Shown piece by piece: positions 8,458 to 17,393 of a stretch of 64,000 bases of DNA. Location of the stretch: assembly GCF_022549675.1 (NCBI RefSeq), contig NZ_JAKZGR010000018.1:1-64000 (forward strand). The letters run 5' to 3'. The notes under the pieces are model-generated. The model had not been told where the DNA came from, made no database searches, and worked only from the letters and a program-made list of their open reading frames with translations. The translations under genes were made by a program, and so were the position numbers. Each line of letters opens with the position of its first letter. Position 1 is the stretch's first letter. This DNA comes from Belliella kenyensis. GTDB taxonomy: Bacteria; Bacteroidota; Bacteroidia; Cytophagales; Cyclobacteriaceae.

Positions 8458-9660
8458 TTATCCTAATTTACCCAATGATTCTTTCATTCTTTTCAATGCC
8501 TCTTTCAATTCTTCATCAGAAGCAGCATAAGACAACCTAACGCAATCAGGCGCACCAAAAGCTGCCCCAGTAACTAAAGACACGTTGGCATCTTCAAGCA
8601 AATAGATGCATAAATCATCAGCATTGTTGATTTTATGAGATCCGCTAGACTTGCCAAAGAAGGCCGTCACATCTGGGAAGAAGTAAAATGCTCCCTCTGG
8701 AATGTGTGTTTTGATCCCCGGGATGTCTTGCAACAAAGCAAGCACAAGTTCTCTCCTGCTCAAATATGCTTTCTCCATTTCTTTGGAAGGTGTTTGATCT
8801 CCTGCTATTGCTGCTAGTGCCGCACGCTGCGCAATCCCTGTGCCTCCAGATGTAAATTGACCTTGCATTTTTTCACATGCTTTGGCTATAAACAATGGGG
8901 CACATATATACCCTACTCTCCAGCCAGTCATTGCATAACCTTTTGAGAATCCATTGACAGTAATCGTGCGGTCAAACATACCCGGGATAGATGCAATGCT
9001 AAAATGCTTGCCTGTAAAATTGATCAATTCATAAATTTCATCTGCGATCACATACACATCATCTCTTTTCTTTACTACATCAGCGATAGCTTCTAACTCA
9101 TCCTTGCTGAAAACAGAACCAGTAGGGTTACAAGGTGAAGAATAGATCACAGCTTTGGTTTTTGAAGTCATGGCATCTTCAAGCTGTTGAGCTGTAGCTT
9201 TGAAGTTGTTTTCTAATGTTCCTTCGATAAGCACTGGCACTCCGCCTGCCATTTTGATGATCTCAGCATAGGACACCCAGTATGGAGAGAAGATCACCAC
9301 TTCATCACCCTCATTGATCATACACATAAAAATATTGGCAATAGAATGCTTAGCTCCAGTCGACACAACTATATTCTCTGCCTTCGCATCCGCTATATGA
9401 TTATCTTCTCTTAGCTTTTTGGCAATAGCTTCTCTCAAGTCTTGATATCCTGCCACAGGGGGATAAGCAAAGTATTTACCCTCATCTATAGCTGATTTTG
9501 CTGCATCTTGAATATGCTTTGGGGTCTTGAAATCAGGCTCACCTAAGCTCAAGCTAATAATATCTACACCTTGACTCTTCAGTTCGCGGGCTTTTTTTGC
9601 CATAGCCAGCGTGGCTGACTCCTCCATTTGGTTAATTCGGTCTGATAGGATTGAATTCAT
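8458..9660 (-). CDS. PLP-dependent aminotransferase, class I (aspartate aminotransferase-like)
   Basis: 400 residues, standard for fold-type I aminotransferases of subgroup I-gamma. Seen: SLSLGEPDFKTP near the N-terminus, YSSPCNPTGSVFS (the Asn contacting the PLP ring), VIADEIYELINF (Asp for the pyridine nitrogen), the Schiff-base lysine K240 in NGFSKGYAMTGWRVGY, and a C-terminal VRLSYAAS carrying the substrate-carboxylate Arg. These enzymes interconvert aspartate and oxaloacetate with 2-oxoglutarate/glutamate; exact specificity cannot be read from sequence. Single-gene unit with convergent terminator. Confidence 0.85.
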   Translation of the reverse strand: MNSILSDRINQMEESATLAMAKKARELKSQGVDIISLSLGEPDFKTPKHIQDAAKSAIDEGKYFAYPPVAGYQDLREAIAKKLREDNHIADAKAENIVVSTGAKHSIANIFMCMINEGDEVVIFSPYWVSYAEIIKMAGGVPVLIEGTLENNFKATAQQLEDAMTSKTKAVIYSSPCNPTGSVFSKDELEAIADVVKKRDDVYVIADEIYELINFTGKHFSIASIPGMFDRTITVNGFSKGYAMTGWRVGYICAPLFIAKACEKMQGQFTSGGTGIAQRAALAAIAGDQTPSKEMEKAYLSRRELVLALLQDIPGIKTHIPEGAFYFFPDVTAFFGKSSGSHKINNADDLCIYLLEDANVSLVTGAAFGAPDCVRLSYAASDEELKEALKRMKESLGKLG

Positions 9661-9792
9661 TTTACTTGGTTGTTTTTAAAATTTGTCCAAAATTAAAGAT
9701 TAGAATATAAAATTCTAAACATAACGGAGATTTGATCATCAATTAGTAATTTTAAAATTCAATATTTGGTTTTCGAACACGTTTAAGTAAAT

Positions 9793-10668
9793 ATGAAAGC
9801 AATTTGGATCGGGATTTCCCTATTTTTCTTGGTTCCAGCAACCCTCTTCGCACAGAAGAAAAACAAAAAAGAAATTGAGACTCCTCTTATTGACCCAGAT
9901 TCCTCTGGAATTGTGAGTAATAAATTATTGCCTACTACTTCCCCTCTTCTATTGTTTGATGAGCAATCGAAGAAAGAAAAAAAGAAAAAACAAAAGAAAA
10001 AAGAGAAAAAGAACATCTACTTTGGAGAAAAAACACACAGAGCAAGAACCAGGCAGGTTATGAGGGATCAGGTGCAATATACACTTTTCAACTATACCAC
10101 ACAGTCACATAAACCCGACCCATACATACGCGACATATATTGGTATGATACCAAAGAGAAAATCATACGAACAAAAGACTTTGACGCTGGAAAAGGAGTA
10201 CTCCTACATGGGCCATACGAAAGGATTGTGGGGGATGTCACTGTGGAAAAAGGCATGTTTTATTATGGTACAAAACATGGTACTTGGATGACTTTCGATA
10301 GCCGTAATGTCTTACTTGACAAAGGCCACTATAATGGAGGATGGAGAAAAGATTCACGAACTACCTATTATGATGCCGACAATAAAACCATTGAGAAAAT
10401 GACTCCAATTGAATATGACCTGATGGAGGGAAACTATTTTCAGTTTTATGAAAATGGACAAGTCGCCGTGGTAGGTGAATACCAATATGGAGAAAAAGTA
10501 GGTCTATGGACAGAATACTGGGATACTAAAAACACTCAAGCAGTCCGCAAGCGTGAGATTCAATATCAAGAAAAGGCATTTACTAAAAATGTACGCCCAT
10601 ACATCCGTGCCGAATGGGATAAAAACGGTAATCTAATTTACAGAAACAACTTGATTTCTAATCAATAA
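9793..10668 (+). CDS. Secreted MORN/YwqK-like repeat protein
   Basis: 291 residues with a Sec signal peptide (about residues 1-20, ending TLFAQ). A highly charged Lys-rich stretch (about residues 60-76) follows. The C-terminal half contains repeated MORN-like units such as YYGTKHGTWMTFD, GHYNGGWRKDSR and FYENGQVAVVGEYQYGEKVGLWTEYW. In Bacteroidota such repeats are often annotated as YwqK-family, an antitoxin label that is probably misleading here because the protein is exported. Function unknown. It is followed immediately by a terminator. Confidence 0.65.
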   Translation: MKAIWIGISLFFLVPATLFAQKKNKKEIETPLIDPDSSGIVSNKLLPTTSPLLLFDEQSKKEKKKKQKKKEKKNIYFGEKTHRARTRQVMRDQVQYTLFNYTTQSHKPDPYIRDIYWYDTKEKIIRTKDFDAGKGVLLHGPYERIVGDVTVEKGMFYYGTKHGTWMTFDSRNVLLDKGHYNGGWRKDSRTTYYDADNKTIEKMTPIEYDLMEGNYFQFYENGQVAVVGEYQYGEKVGLWTEYWDTKNTQAVRKREIQYQEKAFTKNVRPYIRAEWDKNGNLIYRNNLISNQ

Positions 10669-10705
10669 TCAATTTCCCTACTTTTTTTGTAGGGAATTGA
10701 TTTTG
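10669..10705 (+). terminator. Terminator after the MORN-type gene
   Basis: TCAATTTCCCTAC pairs with GTAGGGAATTGA around a T-rich loop, then TTTTG. Its descending arm contains the TTG used as -33 box of the following marR promoter, so terminator and promoter overlap. Confidence 0.7.
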
Positions 10706-10727
10706 TATCATATTGTTGCTATATTTG
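10697..10727 (+). promoter_or_regulatory. Promoter of the marR-type gene
   Basis: TTG at 10697-10699, a 20-base spacer and TATATTTG at 10720-10727. This explains the TTG at 10697, which otherwise could be mistaken for a start codon of the MarR reading frame. Confidence 0.65.
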
Positions 10728-10744
10728 TCACACTAATTATTGGT

Positions 10745-11197
10745 ATGACACAAGAACAATTCAGTAAATACTCCTTCCTTCTCGACAGAACAGCTCGTAA
10801 GGTAAAGCAATATGCGCAGCAAAAATTCAATCAAGGGGATTTTGATGTAACTGTGGATCAATGGTTGGTATTGAAAAATCTTTCAGAGAATGTGCTAGTG
10901 AGTCAAACAGAACTGGCGCAATTAGTCTTCAAAGATCACCCGACGCTCACCAGAATCATTGACATCCTTTGTAAAAAAGGCTATGTGGAGCGAGTGCCCC
11001 ATCCTCAAGATAGAAGAAGCTTTCAACTTCACCTGACCAATGAGGGGGTAGAAAAAGTCAAAGCTCTCAAACCGCAGATCACTAAGATTAGGGAAAAAGC
11101 TTGGGAAAACTTGAATGAAAGGGACTTTGAGGAGTTTAGAAGAATACTGAATACGATCTATGACAACCTCGAAGAGCATAGTGATCATGAAGCATAA
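10745..11197 (+). CDS. MarR family transcriptional regulator
   Basis: 150 residues from ATG 10745. The winged-helix core is clear: VTVDQWLVLKNLSEN, the recognition region QTELAQLVFKDHPTLTRIIDILCKKGYVER, and the wing VPHPQDRRSFQLHLTNEG with the family's D-x-R-(S) signature. Flanking helices mediate dimerisation. The upstream TTG at 10697 would add 16 hydrophobic residues but lies in the promoter, so it is not the start. MarR proteins are usually ligand-relieved repressors, often of their own or neighbouring genes; the ferredoxin-NADP reductase gene 48 bases downstream is a plausible target or operon partner. Confidence 0.85.
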   Translation: MTQEQFSKYSFLLDRTARKVKQYAQQKFNQGDFDVTVDQWLVLKNLSENVLVSQTELAQLVFKDHPTLTRIIDILCKKGYVERVPHPQDRRSFQLHLTNEGVEKVKALKPQITKIREKAWENLNERDFEEFRRILNTIYDNLEEHSDHEA

Positions 11198-11245
11198 ATA
11201 AAGTTGTTATACTAATTATATTTACACGAACAATCTCAAACAAAA

Positions 11246-12277
11246 ATGGGTTTACCCATAAAAACTACCGATATGATTAATACTGATATTTGCATCATTG
11301 GAGCTGGACCTGTAGGTTTATTTGCGGTTTTTGAAGCAGGCCTACTTAAAATGCGCTGTCACTTAATAGACGCACTACCCCAAGTAGGAGGTCAGCTATC
11401 TGAAATTTACCCGCAGAAACCAATCTATGATATCCCAGGATATCCAGAAGTCAAAGCACAAGAATTGGTAGATAATTTGATGGATCAAATCAAACCTTTC
11501 AATCCCACATTTACACTTGGGGAAAGAGTTGATCATTTGGCAAAGCAAGATGATGGTTCATTTATAATCACGACAAGTGACAAGACCAAAGTCCATGCAC
11601 AGGTAGTCGTAATCGCAGGAGGTCTTGGATGTTTTGAGCCGAGAAAGCCCGTTCTTGAAAACCTTGAGCAGTTTGAAGGAAAAGGAGTAAACTACATGGT
11701 AAAAAATCCAGAAACCTTCAGAGATAAAAAAGTAGTAATCGCTGGAGGAGGAGATTCCGCTCTAGACTGGACGATATACTTGGCCAATTTGGCTGAAAGA
11801 GTAACTCTAGTACACAGAAATGAGACCTTTAGAGGTGCTCCAGATTCTGCTGCCAAAGTGTTTGATTTGGCTAACAATGGTAAAATTGATTTGATACTTT
11901 CGGCAAACTTGAAAGAAATCAATGGTGGAGAGCACCTCGAGTCCCTCAAACTTGAAACCAAGACTAAAGAAGAAATCACAATTGACGTAGATTACCTTAT
12001 ACCTCTTTTTGGCCTGAGTCCTAAGCTTGGACCTATTGCTGATTGGGGATTGAGCATTGACAAAAATGCCATAGAAGTAGACACCAAAGATTACTCCACT
12101 GGAGTAGAAAGGATTTATGCCATTGGAGATATCAATACTTATGAAGGAAAACTAAAATTGATCTTGTGTGGATTCCATGAGGCTGCTATCATGATGCATT
12201 CAGCATTCAAATACGTTTATCCAGACCAAAAACTTAGCTTTAAATACACGACTGTTAATGGTGTAAATGCATTTTAA
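11246..12277 (+). CDS. Ferredoxin--NADP+ reductase, thioredoxin-reductase-like type
   Basis: 343 residues; an internal ATG at 11273 (MINTDICIIGAG) is an equally possible start. FAD-binding motif DICIIGAGPVGLFAVFEAG followed by PQVGGQLSEIYPQKPIYDIPG, then the NADPH-binding KVVIAGGGDSALDWTIYLA, and a C-terminal IYAIGDINTYEGKLKLILCGFHEA. The protein lacks the redox-active CxxC of true thioredoxin reductases, which identifies the YumC-like FNR class. It should shuttle electrons between NADPH and ferredoxin, and the 2Fe-2S ferredoxin gene is 15 bases downstream, which strongly supports this role. Confidence 0.88.
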   Translation: MGLPIKTTDMINTDICIIGAGPVGLFAVFEAGLLKMRCHLIDALPQVGGQLSEIYPQKPIYDIPGYPEVKAQELVDNLMDQIKPFNPTFTLGERVDHLAKQDDGSFIITTSDKTKVHAQVVVIAGGLGCFEPRKPVLENLEQFEGKGVNYMVKNPETFRDKKVVIAGGGDSALDWTIYLANLAERVTLVHRNETFRGAPDSAAKVFDLANNGKIDLILSANLKEINGGEHLESLKLETKTKEEITIDVDYLIPLFGLSPKLGPIADWGLSIDKNAIEVDTKDYSTGVERIYAIGDINTYEGKLKLILCGFHEAAIMMHSAFKYVYPDQKLSFKYTTVNGVNAF

Positions 12278-12292
12278 ACTTACCTTTGCGAC

Positions 12293-12613
12293 ATGGTAAC
12301 ATTCACTGTAGAAGATCACGCTGGCAATCGCCAAGAAATAGAAGCCCCAGATGACATGGGCTTGAGCCTTATGGAAATCCTGAAAGCCTCAGAATACCCT
12401 GTATTAGCTACTTGCGGTGGCATGGCACTCTGTGCTACATGCCACATCGAAGTACTTGAGGGCAAAGATGAGCTTGGTGAAGCCACAGATGTGGAGCTTG
12501 ATCAGCTTGAGAATCTTCCTGAGTATTTCCCAACTAGTAGATTGGCTTGTCAAATCAGAATAGGAGATATTTTGGAAGGAGCTGTAGTCAAACTCAGAGG
12601 CGAAGACAACTAA
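12293..12613 (+). CDS. 2Fe-2S ferredoxin (adrenodoxin type)
   Basis: 106 residues. Cluster ligands are visible: Cys41, Cys47 and Cys50 in ATCGGMALCATCH and Cys86 in SRLACQIR, the C-x5-C-x2-C-x(n)-C spacing of adrenodoxin-type ferredoxins. The Asp/Glu-rich stretch between residues 58 and 78 resembles the partner-binding region. It is probably the electron partner of the preceding reductase. A TACCTTTG element at 12281-12288 ends only four bases before the ATG and has no clear TTG partner; it may drive an additional leaderless transcript. Confidence 0.9.
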   Translation: MVTFTVEDHAGNRQEIEAPDDMGLSLMEILKASEYPVLATCGGMALCATCHIEVLEGKDELGEATDVELDQLENLPEYFPTSRLACQIRIGDILEGAVVKLRGEDN

Positions 12614-12636
12614 AATCTCAAATCTATTAACAATAT

Positions 12637-12672
12637 AAAAAAAGAGGCTCCTTTGAGCCTCTTTCCTTTTTT
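12637..12672. terminator. Convergent bidirectional terminator
   Basis: AAAGAGGCTC-CTTT-GAGCCTCTTT with A and T runs on both sides, between the ferredoxin gene and the minus-strand antiporter gene, whose stop codon it touches. Confidence 0.85.
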
Positions 12673-14833
12673 ACTTCCATTTGAAAAGCTGTCCCACAAC
12701 TTTTGGGAAACTCTCCAAAGTGCTGACGCCCTCGAGGAGTGGTTTAAGCAAAGGAGTGCCTCCATAGGATGTATACCCACGCTGATCAAAATCAAACTGC
12801 ATTGGGTATATCAATACATAATTGTTTCCTTTGAAATATTTGTTGAGATACTTTGGTATTTTTTCCATGTATGGGCTATATGACACTCCTCCTCTCCTAC
12901 TCATTACAACGATCAAGGCATCATTGTCTTTGAGGTCTTTGGAAATGATCAAGAAATCATCCCAATCGGAAAAATCTTCAAACTCAGCCTCAACACTAAA
13001 CTTTTTCTGCACCTGTTGGATATAACTCAATGTTTCTTCAGAAGCATAGAATACCAACTTGGCTCCCGTATTCCTACCTATATTCCACACCCTCAACAGC
13101 CAAAATGCAAAGCCCATTTCATGCTCAGCACCAGGTGGTACCACTACAATGTATCGCTTGATAGTATTCAATGGCTGCACACTATTATAAATCAATGCCG
13201 TCAAATTGATCTTTCCAAGAATACCTTCTGTCAACTTCCCGAGTAGGGAACCCGAAATACCTTGACTTTTGTGAAGACCAAGGATGATATCAGTCACTTT
13301 GTTTTCCTTTACTACATTGGTAATTCCATTGACAACATTGGAATCAAACCTCGTCAATTCTGTCAGGTGATTATCCGTAGAGGCTGCAAACACACTTGCT
13401 TTTTCCAAGAGTTTCTTTGCTTGCTTTTCCATAGACGCATCTTGAGAATCAGAAGGAATGATATTCAAAGCCACCAAAGCATCTTTTTGAGATTTAGTCT
13501 TGATCGTAACACCTAGATGTATAAGTTCCTCTACATTCTCAGGATAGTTTACAGGTATAAGGATCTTCTCTTCTGCCTCGGATTCCTCTTCATCCCCATT
13601 TCCACTTTCTTCTTCTATTGCCAACTTGGTCGCTCCTTTTTGTGCCACAAAACTAGCAATGGTACAAGTCACCAAAATCATCAAAATAGTACCATTGAGG
13701 ATACTTTCCCCCAACAGTCTGATAGGCTCACCGTTGGCATCTTCTCCTAGTATCACATTGTACCCTACCAATACCGCAGCTAGGGTTGCCGCTGCCTGAG
13801 CATTGCTCAATCCAAAAATAACATCCCTCTGGGCTCTTGAAAACTTAAAAGTCTTCTGTGTAACCCATGCTGCAATAAATTTTGAAGAGGTTGCTATTAC
13901 AGACATCACTACAGCGACGATGATTGTTTCTACATTATTGAAAAAGACACGAAAGTCTATCAGCATACCAACCCCTATCAGGAAAAATGGGATAAATAAA
14001 GCATTACCGACAAACTCAATCCTGTTCATCAAAGGAGATGTATGAGGAATCAACTTGTTTAAAGCCAGTCCTGCCAAGAAAGCGCCAATTATCGCTTCCA
14101 CTCCTGCCGCTTCGGCTAGAAATGCCGCAAAGAACACCATTCCCAAAACAAAAATATATTGAGAGACATTATCATCAAATTTCTTAAAAAACCACCTCCC
14201 AATGATTGGGAATACGAATGCTACAATTGCTGAAAATATCAAAAGTGATACTATCAACCTTATCCAAAATTCATTGGTAAGTTCACCCGCTGAAACACCA
14301 ACCACCACAGCCAAAACCAAAAGTGCTAATGTATCTGTGATCACTGTCCCTCCTACAGTGATATTGACTGCCCTATTTTTGACTATGCCCATTTTACTGA
14401 TGATCGGATAGGCCAATAAAGTATGTGAAGCAAACATGGAGGCCAAAAGTATCGAAGTAGGAAATGAAAAGTTGAGAATATATAAACCACCCAAGGTTCC
14501 TAAAACCATAGGAATCAAAAATGTATAAAGGCCGAAAATGACGGATTTCCCACTGTTCTTTTTGAAATCAGCCATATCAATTTCCAACCCAGCCAAAAAC
14601 ATGATATAAAGCAAGCCAACAGTTCCAAAAAGAACCACACTACTGTCCCTTTCCAGCAAGTTGATACCATTGGGCCCTATGATAGCTCCTGCCACAATGA
14701 GTCCTATCAACTGCGGGATTTTAATTCTATTCAAAAGAAGAGGAGCAAATAAAATGATGAAAAGTATGCTTGAAAATATCAGCACAGGGTTTGACCATGG
14801 TAAACTGAAGTTCAATTCTGCGAGAAACAGCAT
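12671..14833 (-). CDS. Cation:proton antiporter, CPA2 family, with C-terminal USP-like region
   Basis: 720 residues. The first 400 or so form the Na+/H+ exchanger domain with 12-13 membrane segments, starting FSSILFIILFAPLLLNRIKIPQ and including LAGLEIDMADFKKN and the conserved FAAFLAEAAGVEAIIGAFLAGLALN. An acidic linker (about residues 405-425) leads to a cytosolic part of about 300 residues with KILIPVNYPENVEELIHLGV, resembling universal-stress-protein alpha/beta folds. KefB/GerN-type transporters exchange K+ or Na+ for H+ in the inner membrane; ion specificity cannot be told. Single-gene unit with strong terminator. Confidence 0.82.
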   Translation of the reverse strand: MLFLAELNFSLPWSNPVLIFSSILFIILFAPLLLNRIKIPQLIGLIVAGAIIGPNGINLLERDSSVVLFGTVGLLYIMFLAGLEIDMADFKKNSGKSVIFGLYTFLIPMVLGTLGGLYILNFSFPTSILLASMFASHTLLAYPIISKMGIVKNRAVNITVGGTVITDTLALLVLAVVVGVSAGELTNEFWIRLIVSLLIFSAIVAFVFPIIGRWFFKKFDDNVSQYIFVLGMVFFAAFLAEAAGVEAIIGAFLAGLALNKLIPHTSPLMNRIEFVGNALFIPFFLIGVGMLIDFRVFFNNVETIIVAVVMSVIATSSKFIAAWVTQKTFKFSRAQRDVIFGLSNAQAAATLAAVLVGYNVILGEDANGEPIRLLGESILNGTILMILVTCTIASFVAQKGATKLAIEEESGNGDEEESEAEEKILIPVNYPENVEELIHLGVTIKTKSQKDALVALNIIPSDSQDASMEKQAKKLLEKASVFAASTDNHLTELTRFDSNVVNGITNVVKENKVTDIILGLHKSQGISGSLLGKLTEGILGKINLTALIYNSVQPLNTIKRYIVVVPPGAEHEMGFAFWLLRVWNIGRNTGAKLVFYASEETLSYIQQVQKKFSVEAEFEDFSDWDDFLIISKDLKDNDALIVVMSRRGGVSYSPYMEKIPKYLNKYFKGNNYVLIYPMQFDFDQRGYTSYGGTPLLKPLLEGVSTLESFPKVVGQLFKWK

Positions 14834-14992
14834 AAGGTGTACTTTTTTTTAGTTTAAGTTTATTCTTAAATAATAATTTAGAAATTTCACTTTAGGATTT
14901 GGGCTTTGATCGAAAACTAGATAAAAATACTTTTAACTTTAATTTTGAAGCAAAGGTTTCATTTAAGACTGATGATTTATTTTTTTTGAAAA

Positions 14993-15385
14993 ATGAAAAA
15001 GGCGATAACATTCATTTTACTCCTAGTGAGCTTTCCTACATTCTCTCAAAATTTGAGAACAGAGTCGGCTTTGTATGACGGTATTGGAATCATTGGATAT
15101 GTTGATCAAGGGGCATTTATCAATTTTACTGGGCCTAACATCAATTCGACTTACAAAAACTCGAAATTCATCTTAGGAATGCTCCCTTCTCTTCGGTTCA
15201 AGAAAGACAGAAACATTCCTCGAAACACCTTTGTCACTCCTAACTTAGGCGTAGGGTTTACTTACAGCTATAAGATGGCAGCTATTCAAGTCCCATTATA
15301 TTATAATCCAAAAACTGCAACCCATAACGGCGAGTGGAACATAGGTATTGGTTTGGGGTTAAGAATAGAAAAATGGAGTAAATAG
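14993..15385 (+). CDS. Small secreted protein of unknown function
   Basis: 130 residues with a signal peptide (about residues 1-19, ending FPTFSQ). The mature part is rich in Gly, Asn, Tyr and Phe with alternating strands, ending in NIGIGLGLRIEKWSK, which resembles the closing strand of a small beta-barrel or an all-beta envelope protein. I do not recognise the family. The gene stands alone between two minus-strand genes, with its stop 85 bases from the DUF389 gene end. Confidence 0.55.
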   Translation: MKKAITFILLLVSFPTFSQNLRTESALYDGIGIIGYVDQGAFINFTGPNINSTYKNSKFILGMLPSLRFKKDRNIPRNTFVTPNLGVGFTYSYKMAAIQVPLYYNPKTATHNGEWNIGIGLGLRIEKWSK

Positions 15386-15469
15386 TATTTTGCTTTTTAG
15401 TAGAAGGAAAGACTTGGTGACACTAGTCTCTTTGAATTGCTAAATATTGCATCCTAACTTCTACTCCCA

Positions 15470-17362
15470 TCACAACTCAATGGCTACAGAAAGTTCTAAT
15501 TCAATCTCTTGTGATAGAACTTCTTCAATATCTTCTTTGACTTTTCCAAGCTCATTGACATCCAGGGGGGACTCGGAAACTATTGTGGCAGACAATTTCA
15601 GAGGTGCTACTTTGATCACTTTTACATCTCTAAGTGTACCGATTGACAATTCTTTTCCGCTCAGCTCTTGGATGATTTTATTTTCTTTCACCATCTTCGA
15701 AAAACCAAAAGCCAAAGGCGCAGAAATCACTCCTACAAAAACCAAGGAAATGATAAGACCCTTCTTTGCCAATTTGAATGGGCTAAAGCCTAGAAAGAGA
15801 AAAGTCATAGCTGCAGCCAATACCATCCCTGCCAAGTTGGTACCTAGCAATAGAAGCGCACCCCAAAAGACCGACCAATCTCCCCAGCCCAGACCCACAC
15901 CAGAAACGGCTAATGGCGGAACTAGAGCCACAGCAATAGCTACTCCTGCTAGTGTCTTAGCTATTTCCTTTTTGGCATGAGCATAAGCTCCAGCCACACC
16001 AGAGGCAGCAGCAACTCCCAAATCAAGCAAATTAGGCCTAATCCTAGCCGTAATTTCACTATTCATTACATTCAAAGGCGTAAACCACGTGATCAGAACA
16101 GCAAATAAATATCCAATTGCCAACCCAAATCCAATGGTTTTGAAGCTTTCTTTGATCAACTTTTCATCTTGTCTCAATACTCCCATTGCCAAGGAAATAA
16201 TTGGTGACATCAAGGGAGCTAAAATCATGGCCCCAATGATCACAGGAGACGAATCACCAAACAGACCAAATGTTGCAATAATTGTTGACAAAGCCATAAG
16301 CACCATATAGCTGGAGCTAAGCTTTGAATTCTCTCTTAATATAGAAAAAAGCCACTTAAACTCTTCTGTCGTAGCGTGATTGGTAATTGGCAAAAAGCGC
16401 TCAAGTAACTCGTTTTTTAATTCTCCTTGTGGAAGATTTTGAACTTTAAATGCTTTACTTTTTTCTACTTTTTTCTCTGTTTTTAGAGATTTGCCAGGGA
16501 CTATCGCCAATGATCTTGGAAGGACTTCGAGTTCGATGGATTTTGAAGTCAATAAAACATCATCTACAGTATAATTGATTGCTTCTCTGCTTACTACTTT
16601 CACCTTATCCGTCTTGATATGAGCTACATATTCAGGCAATCCATTTTTCTTTGAACTATTAAAAAGACTAAAAAACCCAAACTTTAAAATTTCCCATATG
16701 CTACTAGGGGCAAGAATAAGGCAATGCATGAGGCCATCATTTGCATAAGAACCTTCTATAATTCTTCGTGACAAAATTGAACTCTGACCATGCTGAACGA
16801 CTACCATCCCTAAGGCAGCTGTATCGATTGGTTTTTCTCTAAACTCTCCAGATTCAGTACTCCAATTGATAGCATATGGCTGGAGTCTCACCCTTCTAAA
16901 GGAGCCTAGCAACCTTTTGAATCTTGTAGCAAATTGAATAAACCAGTTCTTTTCTTTTTCTACAGCATACAAAAGACTGAAAGAATCCCCAATCATTAAC
17001 TTGTTCAATACAGGCTGTCCATTGGCCGTCAAAACATCGATATCAAAGACCTCTTCAGTTGTCAAAATATTCTCTACCGCAACCTCGAGATTGGACGACA
17101 CCCCAAAACCTTGTCTTGCCTCCAGCATTTTTGGATGAGGCAAAAAACCTATTTTCCAATGATCTTCTATGATCACATCTAGCAAGGACCTAATTTGCTC
17201 ATCTGAAAGGTAGGTTACAATAAAATCACTTTCCGAAAAATCATGCTTTCTGTATTCTTTATAAGGCAACTTCATTTTGACATTGTTTGAAAACAAAGGC
17301 AAAACTGAATTTTCAAAAAATTCTAGCTGACTTTCATCATATATTAAAATTATCGATTTCAT
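15470..17362 (-). CDS. DUF389 (TIGR00341-like) membrane protein with a lipid-kinase-like N-terminal domain
   Basis: 630 residues in three parts. Residues 1 to about 290 are soluble and look like the diacylglycerol/sphingosine kinase (YegS/LCB5) fold: an N-terminal Rossmann-like half with WKIGFLPHPK and a beta-rich half ending VLPRSLAIVPGKSL. Residues 330 to about 560 are the DUF389 membrane region, with repeated glycine-rich segments such as SSPVIIGAMILAPLMSPI and GVAIAVALVPPLAVSGVGLGWG. A C-terminal soluble tail of about 70 residues follows. The kinase glycine-rich GGDGT motif was not found, so catalysis is doubtful. Function unknown; the domain fusion is notable. Confidence 0.65.
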   Translation of the reverse strand: MKSIILIYDESQLEFFENSVLPLFSNNVKMKLPYKEYRKHDFSESDFIVTYLSDEQIRSLLDVIIEDHWKIGFLPHPKMLEARQGFGVSSNLEVAVENILTTEEVFDIDVLTANGQPVLNKLMIGDSFSLLYAVEKEKNWFIQFATRFKRLLGSFRRVRLQPYAINWSTESGEFREKPIDTAALGMVVVQHGQSSILSRRIIEGSYANDGLMHCLILAPSSIWEILKFGFFSLFNSSKKNGLPEYVAHIKTDKVKVVSREAINYTVDDVLLTSKSIELEVLPRSLAIVPGKSLKTEKKVEKSKAFKVQNLPQGELKNELLERFLPITNHATTEEFKWLFSILRENSKLSSSYMVLMALSTIIATFGLFGDSSPVIIGAMILAPLMSPIISLAMGVLRQDEKLIKESFKTIGFGLAIGYLFAVLITWFTPLNVMNSEITARIRPNLLDLGVAAASGVAGAYAHAKKEIAKTLAGVAIAVALVPPLAVSGVGLGWGDWSVFWGALLLLGTNLAGMVLAAAMTFLFLGFSPFKLAKKGLIISLVFVGVISAPLAFGFSKMVKENKIIQELSGKELSIGTLRDVKVIKVAPLKLSATIVSESPLDVNELGKVKEDIEEVLSQEIELELSVAIEL

Positions 17363-17393
17363 AAACTCTGTTTAAAAAAAGAAAGGTTGAATA

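Noticed and set aside
10697-10744. TTG at 10697 as start codon of the MarR gene
   Set aside because: It is the -33 TTG of the gene's promoter and lies in the terminator arm of the preceding gene; ATG 10745 starts the conserved MarR region.
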